Source of the DNA: CAZFHZ01 sp964519015
GTDB lineage: Bacteria; Blakebacterota; Blakebacteria; Blakebacterales; CAYUVJ01
NCBI GenBank assembly: GCA_964519015.1
Contig: CAZFHZ010000008.1
Location: 1 to 61,187 of the forward strand
DNA: 61,187 bases
Direction of reading: 5' to 3'
A model generated the notes under the pieces. The model was given only the letters and a program-made list of their open reading frames with translations. It made no database searches and was not told where the DNA came from. The position numbers were made by a program, and so were the translations under genes. Position 1 is the first letter of the stretch. Every line of letters starts with the position of its first letter. Below, piece by piece: positions 53,652 through 61,187 of this stretch.

Positions 53652-54791
53652 GTGGCCCAGGTAGCGCTGACCGATCTGACCAAGGTCTTCGACGACGGTA
53701 CCGTCGCGGTGGACCGGGTCTCCTTCGACGTGGCGGACGGCGAGTTCGTCGTGCTGGTGGGACCCTCCGGCTGCGGTAAGTCGACCACCCTGCGCCTGAT
53801 CGCCGGCCTGGAGGAACCCTCGGCCGGAGCGATCGCCATCGACGGCCGGGTGGTCAACGATGTCCCGCCCAAGGAGCGCGACATCGCCATGGTCTTCCAG
53901 AATTACGCCCTCTATCCCCACCTGACCGTGTATGAGAACCTCGCCTTCGGGCTCCGGATGCAGCGCCTGCCCCGCCGCCAGATCGCGGACCGGGTCGGGG
54001 GAGCGGCGGCGCTACTCGGACTGGAGGGGTTGATGGAGCGCCGGCCCAAGGCGCTCTCGGGAGGGGAGCGCCAGCGGGTGGCGCTCGGGCGCGCCCTGGT
54101 CCGCCAGCCCAAGGTCTTCCTCTTCGACGAACCCCTCTCCAACCTGGACGCCCGCCTGCGGGTACAGATGCGGGCCGAGCTGATCCGGCTCCAGGCCGAA
54201 CTGGCGGCCACGGTCATCTACGTCACCCACGACCAGATCGAAGCGATGACCATGGGTTCCCGCATCGTGGTCCTCCAGGGGGGGCGGGTGCAGCAGATCG
54301 GCTCCCCCATGACCCTCTACGAGAACCCCGCCAACCGGTTCGTGGCGGGTTTCATCGGCTCTCCGGCGATGAACTTCGTGGAGGGATACCTGACCGGGAA
54401 CGACCAGGGCGGGGTGTTCGTGGAGCAGGAGGAGCGCTGGCGCCTGCCCCTGCCCCCAGCCTTGCTCCCCCCCTCCGGAGAGGAGGGTGGCCGGCGGGGG
54501 GTGACCCTGGGGATCCGGCCCGAGGACGTGGAACTCGCCACGGCCGGGGACGTCAACGTCCTGGAGGCCCGGGTCGAGGTTGTGGAGCCGCTCGGCTATG
54601 ATACCTTGGTGACGTGCCGGGAAGGACCCTGGCTCCTGGTGGCCAGGGCCGGCCCCGGGTTCACCCGGTCGCTGGGGAGCCCGGTTGGTCTGCGACTCGA
54701 CCCGCACCGCGTCCGGCTCTTTGCTTCCGGATCGGGGGAGCGGCTCGTCGCCGGCAGGGCGCCGGGACCGGTGCCCGGAGAGGGATCCTGA
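53652..54791 (+). CDS. ABC transporter ATP-binding protein, MalK/UgpC type
   Basis: The GTG at 53652 gives MAQVALTDLTKVF, a standard family start, and 379 residues. The TTG at 53616 is an alternative start. Neither has a good ribosome-binding site. Walker A is GPSGCGKST, the signature LSGGERQR, and Walker B VFLFDEPLSNLD. The C-terminal part (about 240-379) is the TOBE/OB region typical of sugar importers. No permease or matching binding protein is adjacent. It may serve permeases elsewhere, as MsmK does. Confidence 0.88.
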   Translation: MAQVALTDLTKVFDDGTVAVDRVSFDVADGEFVVLVGPSGCGKSTTLRLIAGLEEPSAGAIAIDGRVVNDVPPKERDIAMVFQNYALYPHLTVYENLAFGLRMQRLPRRQIADRVGGAAALLGLEGLMERRPKALSGGERQRVALGRALVRQPKVFLFDEPLSNLDARLRVQMRAELIRLQAELAATVIYVTHDQIEAMTMGSRIVVLQGGRVQQIGSPMTLYENPANRFVAGFIGSPAMNFVEGYLTGNDQGGVFVEQEERWRLPLPPALLPPSGEEGGRRGVTLGIRPEDVELATAGDVNVLEARVEVVEPLGYDTLVTCREGPWLLVARAGPGFTRSLGSPVGLRLDPHRVRLFASGSGERLVAGRAPGPVPGEGS

Positions 54792-54792
54792 G

Positions 54793-56634
54793 ATGTGCGG
54801 TATCATCGGCTACGTCGGTCCGCGTCCGCAGCGGGAGGTGCTCCTGAACGGACTGCGGCGCATGGAGTACCGTGGGTACGACTCGGCCGGTATCGCCGTC
54901 CAGCGCGGGGACGGTCTGAGGATCGTCAAGGCCGCCGGTAAGATCCGTGAGCTCGAGAACCGTACCCGCCATCTCGAACTCGACGGGAGCGTGGGGATCG
55001 GGCACACCCGCTGGGCTACCCACGGTGCTCCCACCGACCTCAACGCCCATCCGCACACCGGCCGCACCGGCCGCATCGCCCTGGTCCACAACGGGATCGT
55101 CGAGAACTACCAGTCGCTGCGTACGGCCCTGGGTAAGCGCGGCGTGGTCTTCCAAACCGAGACCGACACCGAGGTACTGGCCCAACTGGTCGAGGAGAAC
55201 CTGATCGGGGAGGAGGGACTCTCGCTCGAGGAAGCGGTGCGGAGGGCCCTGCACGAGGTGGAGGGCGCCTTCGGGATCGCGGTCATCGACGCCCGCACCC
55301 CCGGCACCCTGGTAGCCGCCCGGCGCAGTAGCCCGCTCGTGCTCGGCATCGGGAGCGGGGAATACTTCGTCGGCTCCGATGCGGCCGCTTTCGCCGAGTA
55401 CACCCGGGAGATCGTCTACCTCAATGACGATGAGATGGCCGTGCTCGCCCCCGACGGCTACCGGGTGACCAATCTGGACAACGAGGACCTCGACCCGGCC
55501 GTCCAGCGACTCGACTGGGAACTCGACCGGATCGAGAAGGGGGGGTTCGACCATTTCATGCTCAAGGAGATCTACGAGCAACCCGAGACCATCGTGGACG
55601 CCCTGCGCGGCCGGGTCAATCCCGAGACCGGAGAGGTGAAGCTGGGAGGCCTCCAGGATGTCCAGGAGCTGCTCGCCCGGGCCGACCGGGTGGTCATCTC
55701 CGCCTGCGGGACCTCCTGGCATGCCGCCCTCATCGGGAAGCGGCTGATCGAGGATTTCGCCCGGGTTCCGGTCGAGGTCGCGTACGCCTCGGAGTTCCGC
55801 TACGCCGATCCGGTGTTCACCCCCGGCACCCTGGTACTGGTCATCAGCCAGTCGGGCGAGACGGCCGACACCCTGGCCGCCCTCCGGCTGGCCAGAGGGC
55901 AGGGGGTGCCGGTGCTCGGCATCGTCAACGTGGTGGGCTCCACCATCGCCCGGGAGACGATGGCCGGCGTCTACATCCATGCCGGCCCGGAGATCGGGGT
56001 CGCCTCGACCAAGGCCTTCACCAGCCAGGTCACCGTCTTGAGCCTGATCGCGGTCCTGATGGGACGGCTCAGGGGAGCGCTCGGCCCCAAGCGGGCCCGC
56101 GAGATCCTCTCCGAGATCGTCCACCTGCCGGTCAAGGTGCGGCAGATCCTGGACGCCTCGGAGTCGGTCCGGACCATGGCCGACGAATTCACCGGGGTGG
56201 GGAACGCCCTCTACCTCGGCCGGGGGTACAACTTCCCGGTCGCTCTGGAAGGGGCGCTCAAGCTCAAGGAGATCTCCTACGTCCACGCCGAAGGCTACCC
56301 GGCTGCCGAGATGAAGCACGGCCCGATCGCGCTCATCGACCAGGACATGCCGGTGGTCGTGCTGGCCCCGGGGGACAGCGTCTACGACAAGGTGGTGAGC
56401 AACATCGAGGAGATCCGCGCCCGCCGAGGACGCGTGCTCGCCGTAGCCACCGAGGACGACCAGAACATCGCCGCCCTGGCCGACCGGGTCATCTACATCC
56501 CGCGCACCCTCGACTGCTTCTACCCGTTGCTGGCCGTCGTGCCGCTCCAACTGCTCGCCTACTACGTCGCCGTCGAGCGGGGCTGCGACGTCGACCAGCC
56601 CCGCAACCTGGCCAAGAGTGTGACCGTCGAATGA
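54793..56634 (+). CDS. glmS: glutamine--fructose-6-phosphate aminotransferase (isomerizing)
   Basis: The ATG at 54793 gives 613 residues starting MCGIIGYVG, with the catalytic Cys exposed at position 2 after Met removal. The glutaminase half (1-240) contains RRMEYRGYDSAG, HTRWATHG and HNGIVENY. Two SIS domains follow, with ACGTSWHAAL, SQSGETADT and NLAKSVTVE at the end. It makes glucosamine 6-phosphate for cell-wall and lipid A sugars. No glmS ribozyme-like leader is visible, since only 1 bp separates it from the ABC gene. The stop overlaps the next gene (ATGA). Confidence 0.97.
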   Translation: MCGIIGYVGPRPQREVLLNGLRRMEYRGYDSAGIAVQRGDGLRIVKAAGKIRELENRTRHLELDGSVGIGHTRWATHGAPTDLNAHPHTGRTGRIALVHNGIVENYQSLRTALGKRGVVFQTETDTEVLAQLVEENLIGEEGLSLEEAVRRALHEVEGAFGIAVIDARTPGTLVAARRSSPLVLGIGSGEYFVGSDAAAFAEYTREIVYLNDDEMAVLAPDGYRVTNLDNEDLDPAVQRLDWELDRIEKGGFDHFMLKEIYEQPETIVDALRGRVNPETGEVKLGGLQDVQELLARADRVVISACGTSWHAALIGKRLIEDFARVPVEVAYASEFRYADPVFTPGTLVLVISQSGETADTLAALRLARGQGVPVLGIVNVVGSTIARETMAGVYIHAGPEIGVASTKAFTSQVTVLSLIAVLMGRLRGALGPKRAREILSEIVHLPVKVRQILDASESVRTMADEFTGVGNALYLGRGYNFPVALEGALKLKEISYVHAEGYPAAEMKHGPIALIDQDMPVVVLAPGDSVYDKVVSNIEEIRARRGRVLAVATEDDQNIAALADRVIYIPRTLDCFYPLLAVVPLQLLAYYVAVERGCDVDQPRNLAKSVTVE

Positions 56635-58466
56635 GGATCGAACGTCCCATCGTGCCGGCCCTGCTGCTGGCCCTCCTGCTCACCCCGGCGGTGGACATCG
56701 CCGGTCAGGGAGTTCCGACCGGCGAGCAGGTAGGAGCCTACGACCAGGCGCTGGCCCTCTTCCGAGAGGGACGGCCGGCCCGCGCCGCCGAGCTTCTGCA
56801 GCAGGGGCTCGCGGCCGGTACACTGGGGTCCCATCGGGCTTCCGGGTGGCTGCTGCTGGCGGCCAGCCGGCTGGCCCTCGATGCGCCCGAGGAGGCCCTG
56901 GGCGCCCTCGACGGACTCGACCGGGAATACCCGCAGGGACCGTACACCACCGAGCGGCTCTGGCTGCGGGCGCGGGCCCACGCCCGGGCCGGTCGGGAGT
57001 ATGAGGCCGCCCGCGTCTACGTCCAGGCCTGGGAGGCCGACCGGGAGGGTCGGGTCGGGACGGCCGCCCGGGACGCCCTGGCCGATCTGATCGCCAACTC
57101 CCTCGAGGATGCCGAACGGGCACGGCTGGGAACCGAACTGGCCGGCAGCGAGCTGAAGGCCCGGCTCGTCCTCTGGGCCGCCCGCAGCCTGACCGACCGG
57201 GGGGATCTCGACCGGGCGCGCCGGCTGCTCGACTCCGTCGAGGCTGAGGCGCCCGCAGGCGGTTACGGAACCGAGACCGACGCGCAACTCGGAGAACTGG
57301 CCGAGCGTCTGCGCGGCGCGGGGCCCTCCGGCTTCGTGCTCGGGGTGCTGCTCCCCCTCACCGGTCCCGACGAGGCGGTCGGCCGCTCGATCGTCGACGC
57401 CGTCCGGCTGGCCGTCGCCCAGTCGGGCGCCGACGTCCGCCTGGCCTTCCGCGACACCGGCGGCTCCCTGCCCGGCACGCAGGAGGGAGCGCTCTCGCTG
57501 ATCCGGGAAGAGGGCGCCCACCTGCTCCTGGCTCCCTACGTGGAGGAACTCGCCCAGGTGACAGCGGGTCTGGCCGAGGCGAGCGGGGTGCCGGTCATCC
57601 TCCCCTACACGCACGGCGCCGCCGCCGTGCGGCTGGGGGAGAACGTCTTCCAGCTCCAGGCCACCCCGCGCCTGCAGGCCGTGCAGTTGGCCGAGATGGC
57701 CGTGGACAGTCTCGACCTGCACACCTTCGCCGTGCTCAACCCGCTCACCCCGGAGGGGAGCGAGTTCGCGGACACCTTCATCGCCCGCGCGGAGGAGAAG
57801 GGGGCGAGTGTCGTCGCCCATCAGTTCTACTTCCCCGGGGCGAGCGATTTCAGCGTGCCGCTGGAGGCGATCCGCCGGCAGGGACTGGCGCTCAGCCTGG
57901 CCGACACCTCGGCGGTCTCCGTCACCGACGAGGCGGCCATCGCCGCCGCCAACCGGGATACCCTCGAGAACCTGGTCCCGGTCGGGAGCATTGAAGCGCT
58001 GGTGGTGCCAGCCATCGGTGTCGACGACGCGGTGGCCATCGCCATCCAGGCGGATTTCTTCTGGCTGGTGACGACCATCCTGGGGGGGCCCTCCTGGGAT
58101 TCCTACGCGGTGCTCCAGAACGGGCAGCAGTACGTCGACGGGGTGGTCTTCACCGACACCTGGTCACTGAACCGGACCGCCCTCCCCTGGATCGAGTTCG
58201 CCAACCTCTACTTCGAGACCTACGGGCGGCAGCCCGACCGTTCCGCCACCTTCGCCTGGGACGCCACCCGGCTGGCGCTGAGCGCCTGGCAACTGGCCGG
58301 CCAGGGGGGGGACCGCCGGGCCGCCCTGCGCCGCTGGCTGTCCGGGGTCGAAGCCTACGAAGGGGCTTCCGGCCCGGTCAACCTGACCCGCAATCCCCGT
58401 CTCAACGACAATGTCTTCCTGCTGCAGATCCGCGGGAACGCCATCATCCCCCGCACGGAGCGCTGA
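56631..58466 (+). CDS. exported periplasmic-binding-protein-like protein with TPR region (LpoA-like layout)
   Basis: The 611-residue protein begins with a signal (PALLLALLLTPAVDIAGQ). Residues 30-220 are TPR-like helices (ALALFREGRPARAAELL). Residues 235-600 have a type 1 periplasmic-binding fold: GVLLPLTGPDEAVGRSIVDAV, RDTGGS, VILPYTHG and ATRLALSAW. This TPR plus ligand-binding order resembles LpoA, an activator of penicillin-binding protein, but Leu/Ile/Val-type ABC receptors share the fold. glmS directly upstream makes a cell-wall precursor, which fits the first idea. Confidence 0.75.
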   Translation: MRIERPIVPALLLALLLTPAVDIAGQGVPTGEQVGAYDQALALFREGRPARAAELLQQGLAAGTLGSHRASGWLLLAASRLALDAPEEALGALDGLDREYPQGPYTTERLWLRARAHARAGREYEAARVYVQAWEADREGRVGTAARDALADLIANSLEDAERARLGTELAGSELKARLVLWAARSLTDRGDLDRARRLLDSVEAEAPAGGYGTETDAQLGELAERLRGAGPSGFVLGVLLPLTGPDEAVGRSIVDAVRLAVAQSGADVRLAFRDTGGSLPGTQEGALSLIREEGAHLLLAPYVEELAQVTAGLAEASGVPVILPYTHGAAAVRLGENVFQLQATPRLQAVQLAEMAVDSLDLHTFAVLNPLTPEGSEFADTFIARAEEKGASVVAHQFYFPGASDFSVPLEAIRRQGLALSLADTSAVSVTDEAAIAAANRDTLENLVPVGSIEALVVPAIGVDDAVAIAIQADFFWLVTTILGGPSWDSYAVLQNGQQYVDGVVFTDTWSLNRTALPWIEFANLYFETYGRQPDRSATFAWDATRLALSAWQLAGQGGDRRAALRRWLSGVEAYEGASGPVNLTRNPRLNDNVFLLQIRGNAIIPRTER

Positions 58467-58471
58467 TCGCG

Positions 58472-59386
58472 ATGCCGCACCCCTCCGGGGGCGACCCCAC
58501 CGGCCTGCTCGAGCGCCTGCACGATCCTTCCCCCGGGGTACTCGAGGACGCCCGGCGGCTGGGCGCCTGGTTCGCCGGACGGGAGCGGGTGCTCATCGCC
58601 TACTCGGGAGGAGTGGACAGCGCCCTGGTCGCCTTCGCGGCCCGCCGCATCCTGGGGCGGGAGGGGACCCTGGCCGTGATCGCCAACTCCCCCAGCCTCC
58701 CCCGCCGGGAGCTGGAAGCCGCGCTCGCCTTCGCCGCCACCCACGACATCCCCTGCCGGACGGTCCCCACCGCCGAAGGGGAGCAACCCGACTACATCGC
58801 CAACGGACCCGACCGGTGTTACTGGTGTAAGCAGGAACTCTATACCGTCCTGAGCACCCGTTTCGACGGCGGCCAGTGGGAGCTGGTGGTCAACGGCACC
58901 AACGCGGACGATCCCGGGGAGTGGCGTCCCGGCCTGAAGGCGGCCGAGGAGTGGCAGGTGGCCAGTCCCCTGCTGGAGTGCGGGCTGGGTAAGGATCGGG
59001 TACGGGCGATCGCCCGCGCCCTGGGCCTGGAGGTTTGGGATAAGCCGGCCGCTCCCTGTCTGGCCAGCCGGATCCCCTACGGCAGCGCGGTCACCCCGGC
59101 CAGGCTCGCCGTGGTGGAAGCAGCCGAGGAGGTCCTGCGGGTCGAGGGCATGAGGTCCTTCCGGGTCCGCCACCTGGGGGAGACGGCCCGGGTCGAGCTG
59201 GGAGTGGAAGAGCGGAGCCGGCTGGATGAGTCCGGACGCCTCGGTCGGATCATCGCCGGCGTGCGCGCGGCCGGGTTCTCCGAGGTCGTGCTCGATCCCA
59301 TCCCCTTGAGGAGCGGTCGCCTGAATGAGGAGCTGGCCCCGGACGTGGCAGGGGTCCGCCGGTCCAGCCCGGGAGAGGAACCATGA
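58472..59386 (+). CDS. larE: LarE-like ATP-dependent sulfur transferase
   Basis: The 304-residue protein has the pyrophosphatase loop YSGGVDS (44-50), RCYWCKQELY, NGTNADDPGEWRPGLKAA and KPAAPCLASRIPYG with Cys196. The last matches the sacrificial Cys of LarE, which donates sulfur to the nickel-pincer cofactor of lactate racemase and similar enzymes. No larB or larC is in the window. It might also serve a related thiolation reaction. Its stop overlaps gmhA as ATGA. Confidence 0.88.
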   Translation: MPHPSGGDPTGLLERLHDPSPGVLEDARRLGAWFAGRERVLIAYSGGVDSALVAFAARRILGREGTLAVIANSPSLPRRELEAALAFAATHDIPCRTVPTAEGEQPDYIANGPDRCYWCKQELYTVLSTRFDGGQWELVVNGTNADDPGEWRPGLKAAEEWQVASPLLECGLGKDRVRAIARALGLEVWDKPAAPCLASRIPYGSAVTPARLAVVEAAEEVLRVEGMRSFRVRHLGETARVELGVEERSRLDESGRLGRIIAGVRAAGFSEVVLDPIPLRSGRLNEELAPDVAGVRRSSPGEEP

Positions 59387-59973
59387 AGACACCCGACGAG
59401 GGATCGCGCTTCGACGCCGGACTCGAGCGCCGGCGCGGCTACGTGGAAGTCTGGGGCCCCGCCGTGCGCGGTCCGTTCCTCGAACTGGTCGCCCGGCTGC
59501 TGGAGACGCTGGCCGGTGGCGGGAAGGTGCTGGTCTGCGGGAACGGCGGGAGCGCCTCCCAGGCGCAGCATTTCGCGGCCGAGCTGGTCGGACGGTTCAA
59601 GCGGGAACGCTCCGCCCTGCCGGCCATCGCCTTGACCGTCGACACCTCCGCCCTGACCGCGATCGGCAACGACTACGGCTTCGAGGCTGTCTTCCGGCGG
59701 CAGGCCGAAGCGCTCATGGCCCCCGGCGACCTCCTTTTGGGGCTCTCCACCTCGGGGAATTCCCCCAACGTCGTGGCTGCTCTGGAATGGGCCCACGGGC
59801 GTGGATACGCCACCGCGGCCCTGACCGGCCAGGGGGGGGGCCGGATGGCCGCCCACTCCGGGATCGTGGTGGCCGTGCCCAGCCGGGAGAGCGACCTCAT
59901 CCAGGAATGCCACCTGGTGCTTCTCCACTTGCTGGCCGAAGCGGCCGAGGACGCCTTCACGGACCCCCGGTGA
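59383..59973 (+). CDS. gmhA: D-sedoheptulose 7-phosphate isomerase
   Basis: The 196-residue SIS-domain protein has VCGNGGSASQAQHFAAEL, RFKRER, GLSTSGNSPNV and a C-terminal ESDLIQECHLVLLHLL with the conserved Glu and His. It converts sedoheptulose 7-phosphate to heptose 7-phosphate, the first step of LPS-core or S-layer heptose. This supports an LPS-like envelope. It overlaps larE and ispE by 4 bp each. Confidence 0.93.
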   Translation: MKTPDEGSRFDAGLERRRGYVEVWGPAVRGPFLELVARLLETLAGGGKVLVCGNGGSASQAQHFAAELVGRFKRERSALPAIALTVDTSALTAIGNDYGFEAVFRRQAEALMAPGDLLLGLSTSGNSPNVVAALEWAHGRGYATAALTGQGGGRMAAHSGIVVAVPSRESDLIQECHLVLLHLLAEAAEDAFTDPR

Positions 59974-60833
59974 GACACTCCGCCCCCGCCAAGGTCAACC
60001 TGGGCCTGCGCCTGCTGCGCCGGCGCGAAGACGGCTACCACGAGATCGAGACCTTCTTCCACACCCTCCGCTGGGGAGATGAACTGGTGCTGGAGCGGGC
60101 CAGGGGGGTGCACCTCGAGCTGCGGGAGGCGCCCGATAACCCGCTCCCCGGTTCGACCGCAGGAGTGCCACCAGGCGCCGGCAATCTCGCCTGGCGCGCG
60201 GCCGAGGCGGTGATGGCCGAGACCGGCTGCCCGGGGGTGCGCATCCAGCTCTCCAAGCGGGTGCCTCCCGGCACCGGCCTGGGGGGTGGTTCAAGCGATG
60301 CGGCGGCGGTGCTCAAGGGTCTCCCGACCCTTTACGGGATTCCTCTGGCCCTGGAGCGACAGCATGAGCTGGCCCTCCGGCTGGGCGCCGACGTCCCCTT
60401 CTTCCTGGTCGGGGGCTGTGCGCTGGCCCTGGGGGTAGGGGAGCGGCTCGAGCCGGTGGAGCCGGCTCCCGGGACGCCGGTGGTCCTGGCCTTCCCCCCA
60501 GCTGCGGTGGCCACCGCCGCAGCTTACCGGGCGGCCAACTACAGCTTGACACGACCTCCGGAATTCCCTGAATATGTGAAGTCCCACAAGGGAATACGCG
60601 GTATCTGGTCCCAGGTGGGGCTGGTGAACGATCTGGAAGCAGCCGTGCTGCCGGAGCGGCCCGATATCGCCGCCCTCATCGAGGCGTTACGGTCCACCGA
60701 CGCTACTCTGGTCTCGATGAGCGGGAGCGGGTCGGCCGTCTTCGGACTCTTCGAAGAACCCGATCGTGCCGAAGCGGCGGCCCGGACGCTGACGGCGGCG
60801 GGGATCACAACGGTCCGTACCGAACTGGGGTAG
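59970..60833 (+). CDS. ispE: 4-diphosphocytidyl-2-C-methyl-D-erythritol kinase
   Basis: The GTG at 59970 overlaps gmhA as GTGA and gives 287 residues. GHMP-kinase motifs are SAPAKVNLGLRLL, VPPGTGLGGGSSDAAA and SMSGSGSAVFGLF. It phosphorylates CDP-ME in the MEP pathway, and the IspH reductase of the same route is at 27083. Its position before spoVG is shared with many Firmicutes. Confidence 0.95.
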   Translation: MRHSAPAKVNLGLRLLRRREDGYHEIETFFHTLRWGDELVLERARGVHLELREAPDNPLPGSTAGVPPGAGNLAWRAAEAVMAETGCPGVRIQLSKRVPPGTGLGGGSSDAAAVLKGLPTLYGIPLALERQHELALRLGADVPFFLVGGCALALGVGERLEPVEPAPGTPVVLAFPPAAVATAAAYRAANYSLTRPPEFPEYVKSHKGIRGIWSQVGLVNDLEAAVLPERPDIAALIEALRSTDATLVSMSGSGSAVFGLFEEPDRAEAAARTLTAAGITTVRTELG

Positions 60834-60849
60834 GGACCTTGGCTGCCGG

Positions 60850-60868
60850 CCCGGACCACGGGTCCGGG
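60850..60868. repeat. 8-bp hairpin between ispE and spoVG
   Basis: CCCGGACC (60850-60857) and GGTCCGGG (60861-60868) pair around ACG. No T-run follows, so it is not a clear terminator. It may be a leader hairpin of spoVG. Confidence 0.4.
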
Positions 60869-60887
60869 GGGTAGAGGGGCCGACATC

Positions 60888-61187
60888 GTGAAGATCACCG
60901 ACGTGAAGATCTCCCTCCGCAACGAGGAACGCCTCAAGGCCTTCGCCAACATCACCTTCGATGATGAGTTCGTGGTCCGCGGGCTGAAAGTGATCGAAGG
61001 GAACAACGGCTACTTCGTCTCGATGCCTTCCCGGCAGCGGCCCGACGGTACCTACCAGGACATCGCCCATCCCATCAACAACGAGATGCGCACCCGACTG
61101 GAGGAAGTCGTGCTGAAAGCCTACGAGGAGGAATTGAAAGCCTCGCAGGAAAAGCCGTCCGGGGGCGGGTCCGACCGACAACCCGAC
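60888..61187 (+). CDS. spoVG: SpoVG-family RNA/DNA-binding regulator, 3' end outside window
   Basis: The GTG at 60888 follows GAGGGG and encodes 100 residues to the window edge without a stop. Residues 1-80 contain the SpoVG core: KITDVKISLRNEERLKAF, ITFDDEFVVRGLKVIEG, GYFVSMPSRQRPDG and DIAHPINNEMR. SpoVG is a nucleic-acid-binding regulator not restricted to spore formers. The C-terminal tail is Ser, Gly and Lys rich. Confidence 0.92.
   Translation, partial: MKITDVKISLRNEERLKAFANITFDDEFVVRGLKVIEGNNGYFVSMPSRQRPDGTYQDIAHPINNEMRTRLEEVVLKAYEEELKASQEKPSGGGSDRQPD

Noticed and set aside
54661..56550. 629-codon minus-strand frame
   Set aside because: Antisense to glmS, with no motif.
60888..61187. 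Evidence of endospore formation
   Set aside because: SpoVG occurs in many non-sporulating bacteria, and no other sporulation gene is present.

Overview
The window is a high-GC, gene-dense bacterial chromosome segment. It looks like part of a metagenome-assembled scaffold, because there is a run of ten N at 21351-21360 with a visible join artefact around it. The gene content points to a Gram-negative-type cell envelope: a GmhA-like heptose isomerase, many lipoprotein and signal-peptide proteins, and a putative outer-membrane protein. PadR-controlled duplicated MacB/FtsX-like permeases, a long-form IspH, tandem amidohydrolases, BNR/sortilin-like propellers, six-bladed propeller lipoproteins, YggT, a DivIVA-domain protein and SpoVG are also present. 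This mixture fits Gemmatimonadota or a neighbouring high-GC lineage. That placement is an inference from content, not a measured phylogeny.

Layout. 1-3866: a DNA-repair pair of MrfA/MrfB type plus a small membrane protein. 3871-8136: an accessory stretch with a ribbon-helix-helix regulator behind tandem 8-bp repeats, a Ser/Thr kinase with TPRs, and an HTH-nucleotidyltransferase/HEPN pair behind an AT-rich palindromic promoter. 8262-17695: an amidohydrolase and two PadR-permease modules flanking a convergent putative outer-membrane protein. 17755-22155: two propeller lipoproteins, a frameshifted RNA methyltransferase, and a TolB-like gene broken by the scaffold gap, where a UvrB-coding fragment has been joined in. 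22171-30535: two amidohydrolase-fold genes, a histone H1-like Lys/Ala protein, IspH, an M28 peptidase lipoprotein and a small unknown gene.

30768-35182 is a compact ECF sigma / zinc-finger anti-sigma / two HEAT-repeat-protein operon closed by a strong intrinsic terminator. It is the best candidate for an undescribed system, because the first HEAT protein carries an unusual Asp/Phe-rich track. 35329-42710 is a housekeeping run: YggT, DivIVA-like, purine nucleoside phosphorylase, IleS, DksA-like, LspA, RluD. 42738-46976 holds two exported proteins on the minus strand. 47110-61187 is a long, tightly packed plus-strand run: PolA, TsaB, a second purine nucleoside phosphorylase, AccD, FolC, an ABC ATPase, GlmS, a periplasmic-binding protein, LarE, GmhA, IspE and the start of SpoVG. 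Many genes there overlap by a few bases, so polycistronic expression is likely.

No tRNA, rRNA, CRISPR array, transposase or phage gene was seen. No gene-free stretch exceeds about 300 bases. All family assignments come from reading motifs by eye, and nothing was searched against a database.
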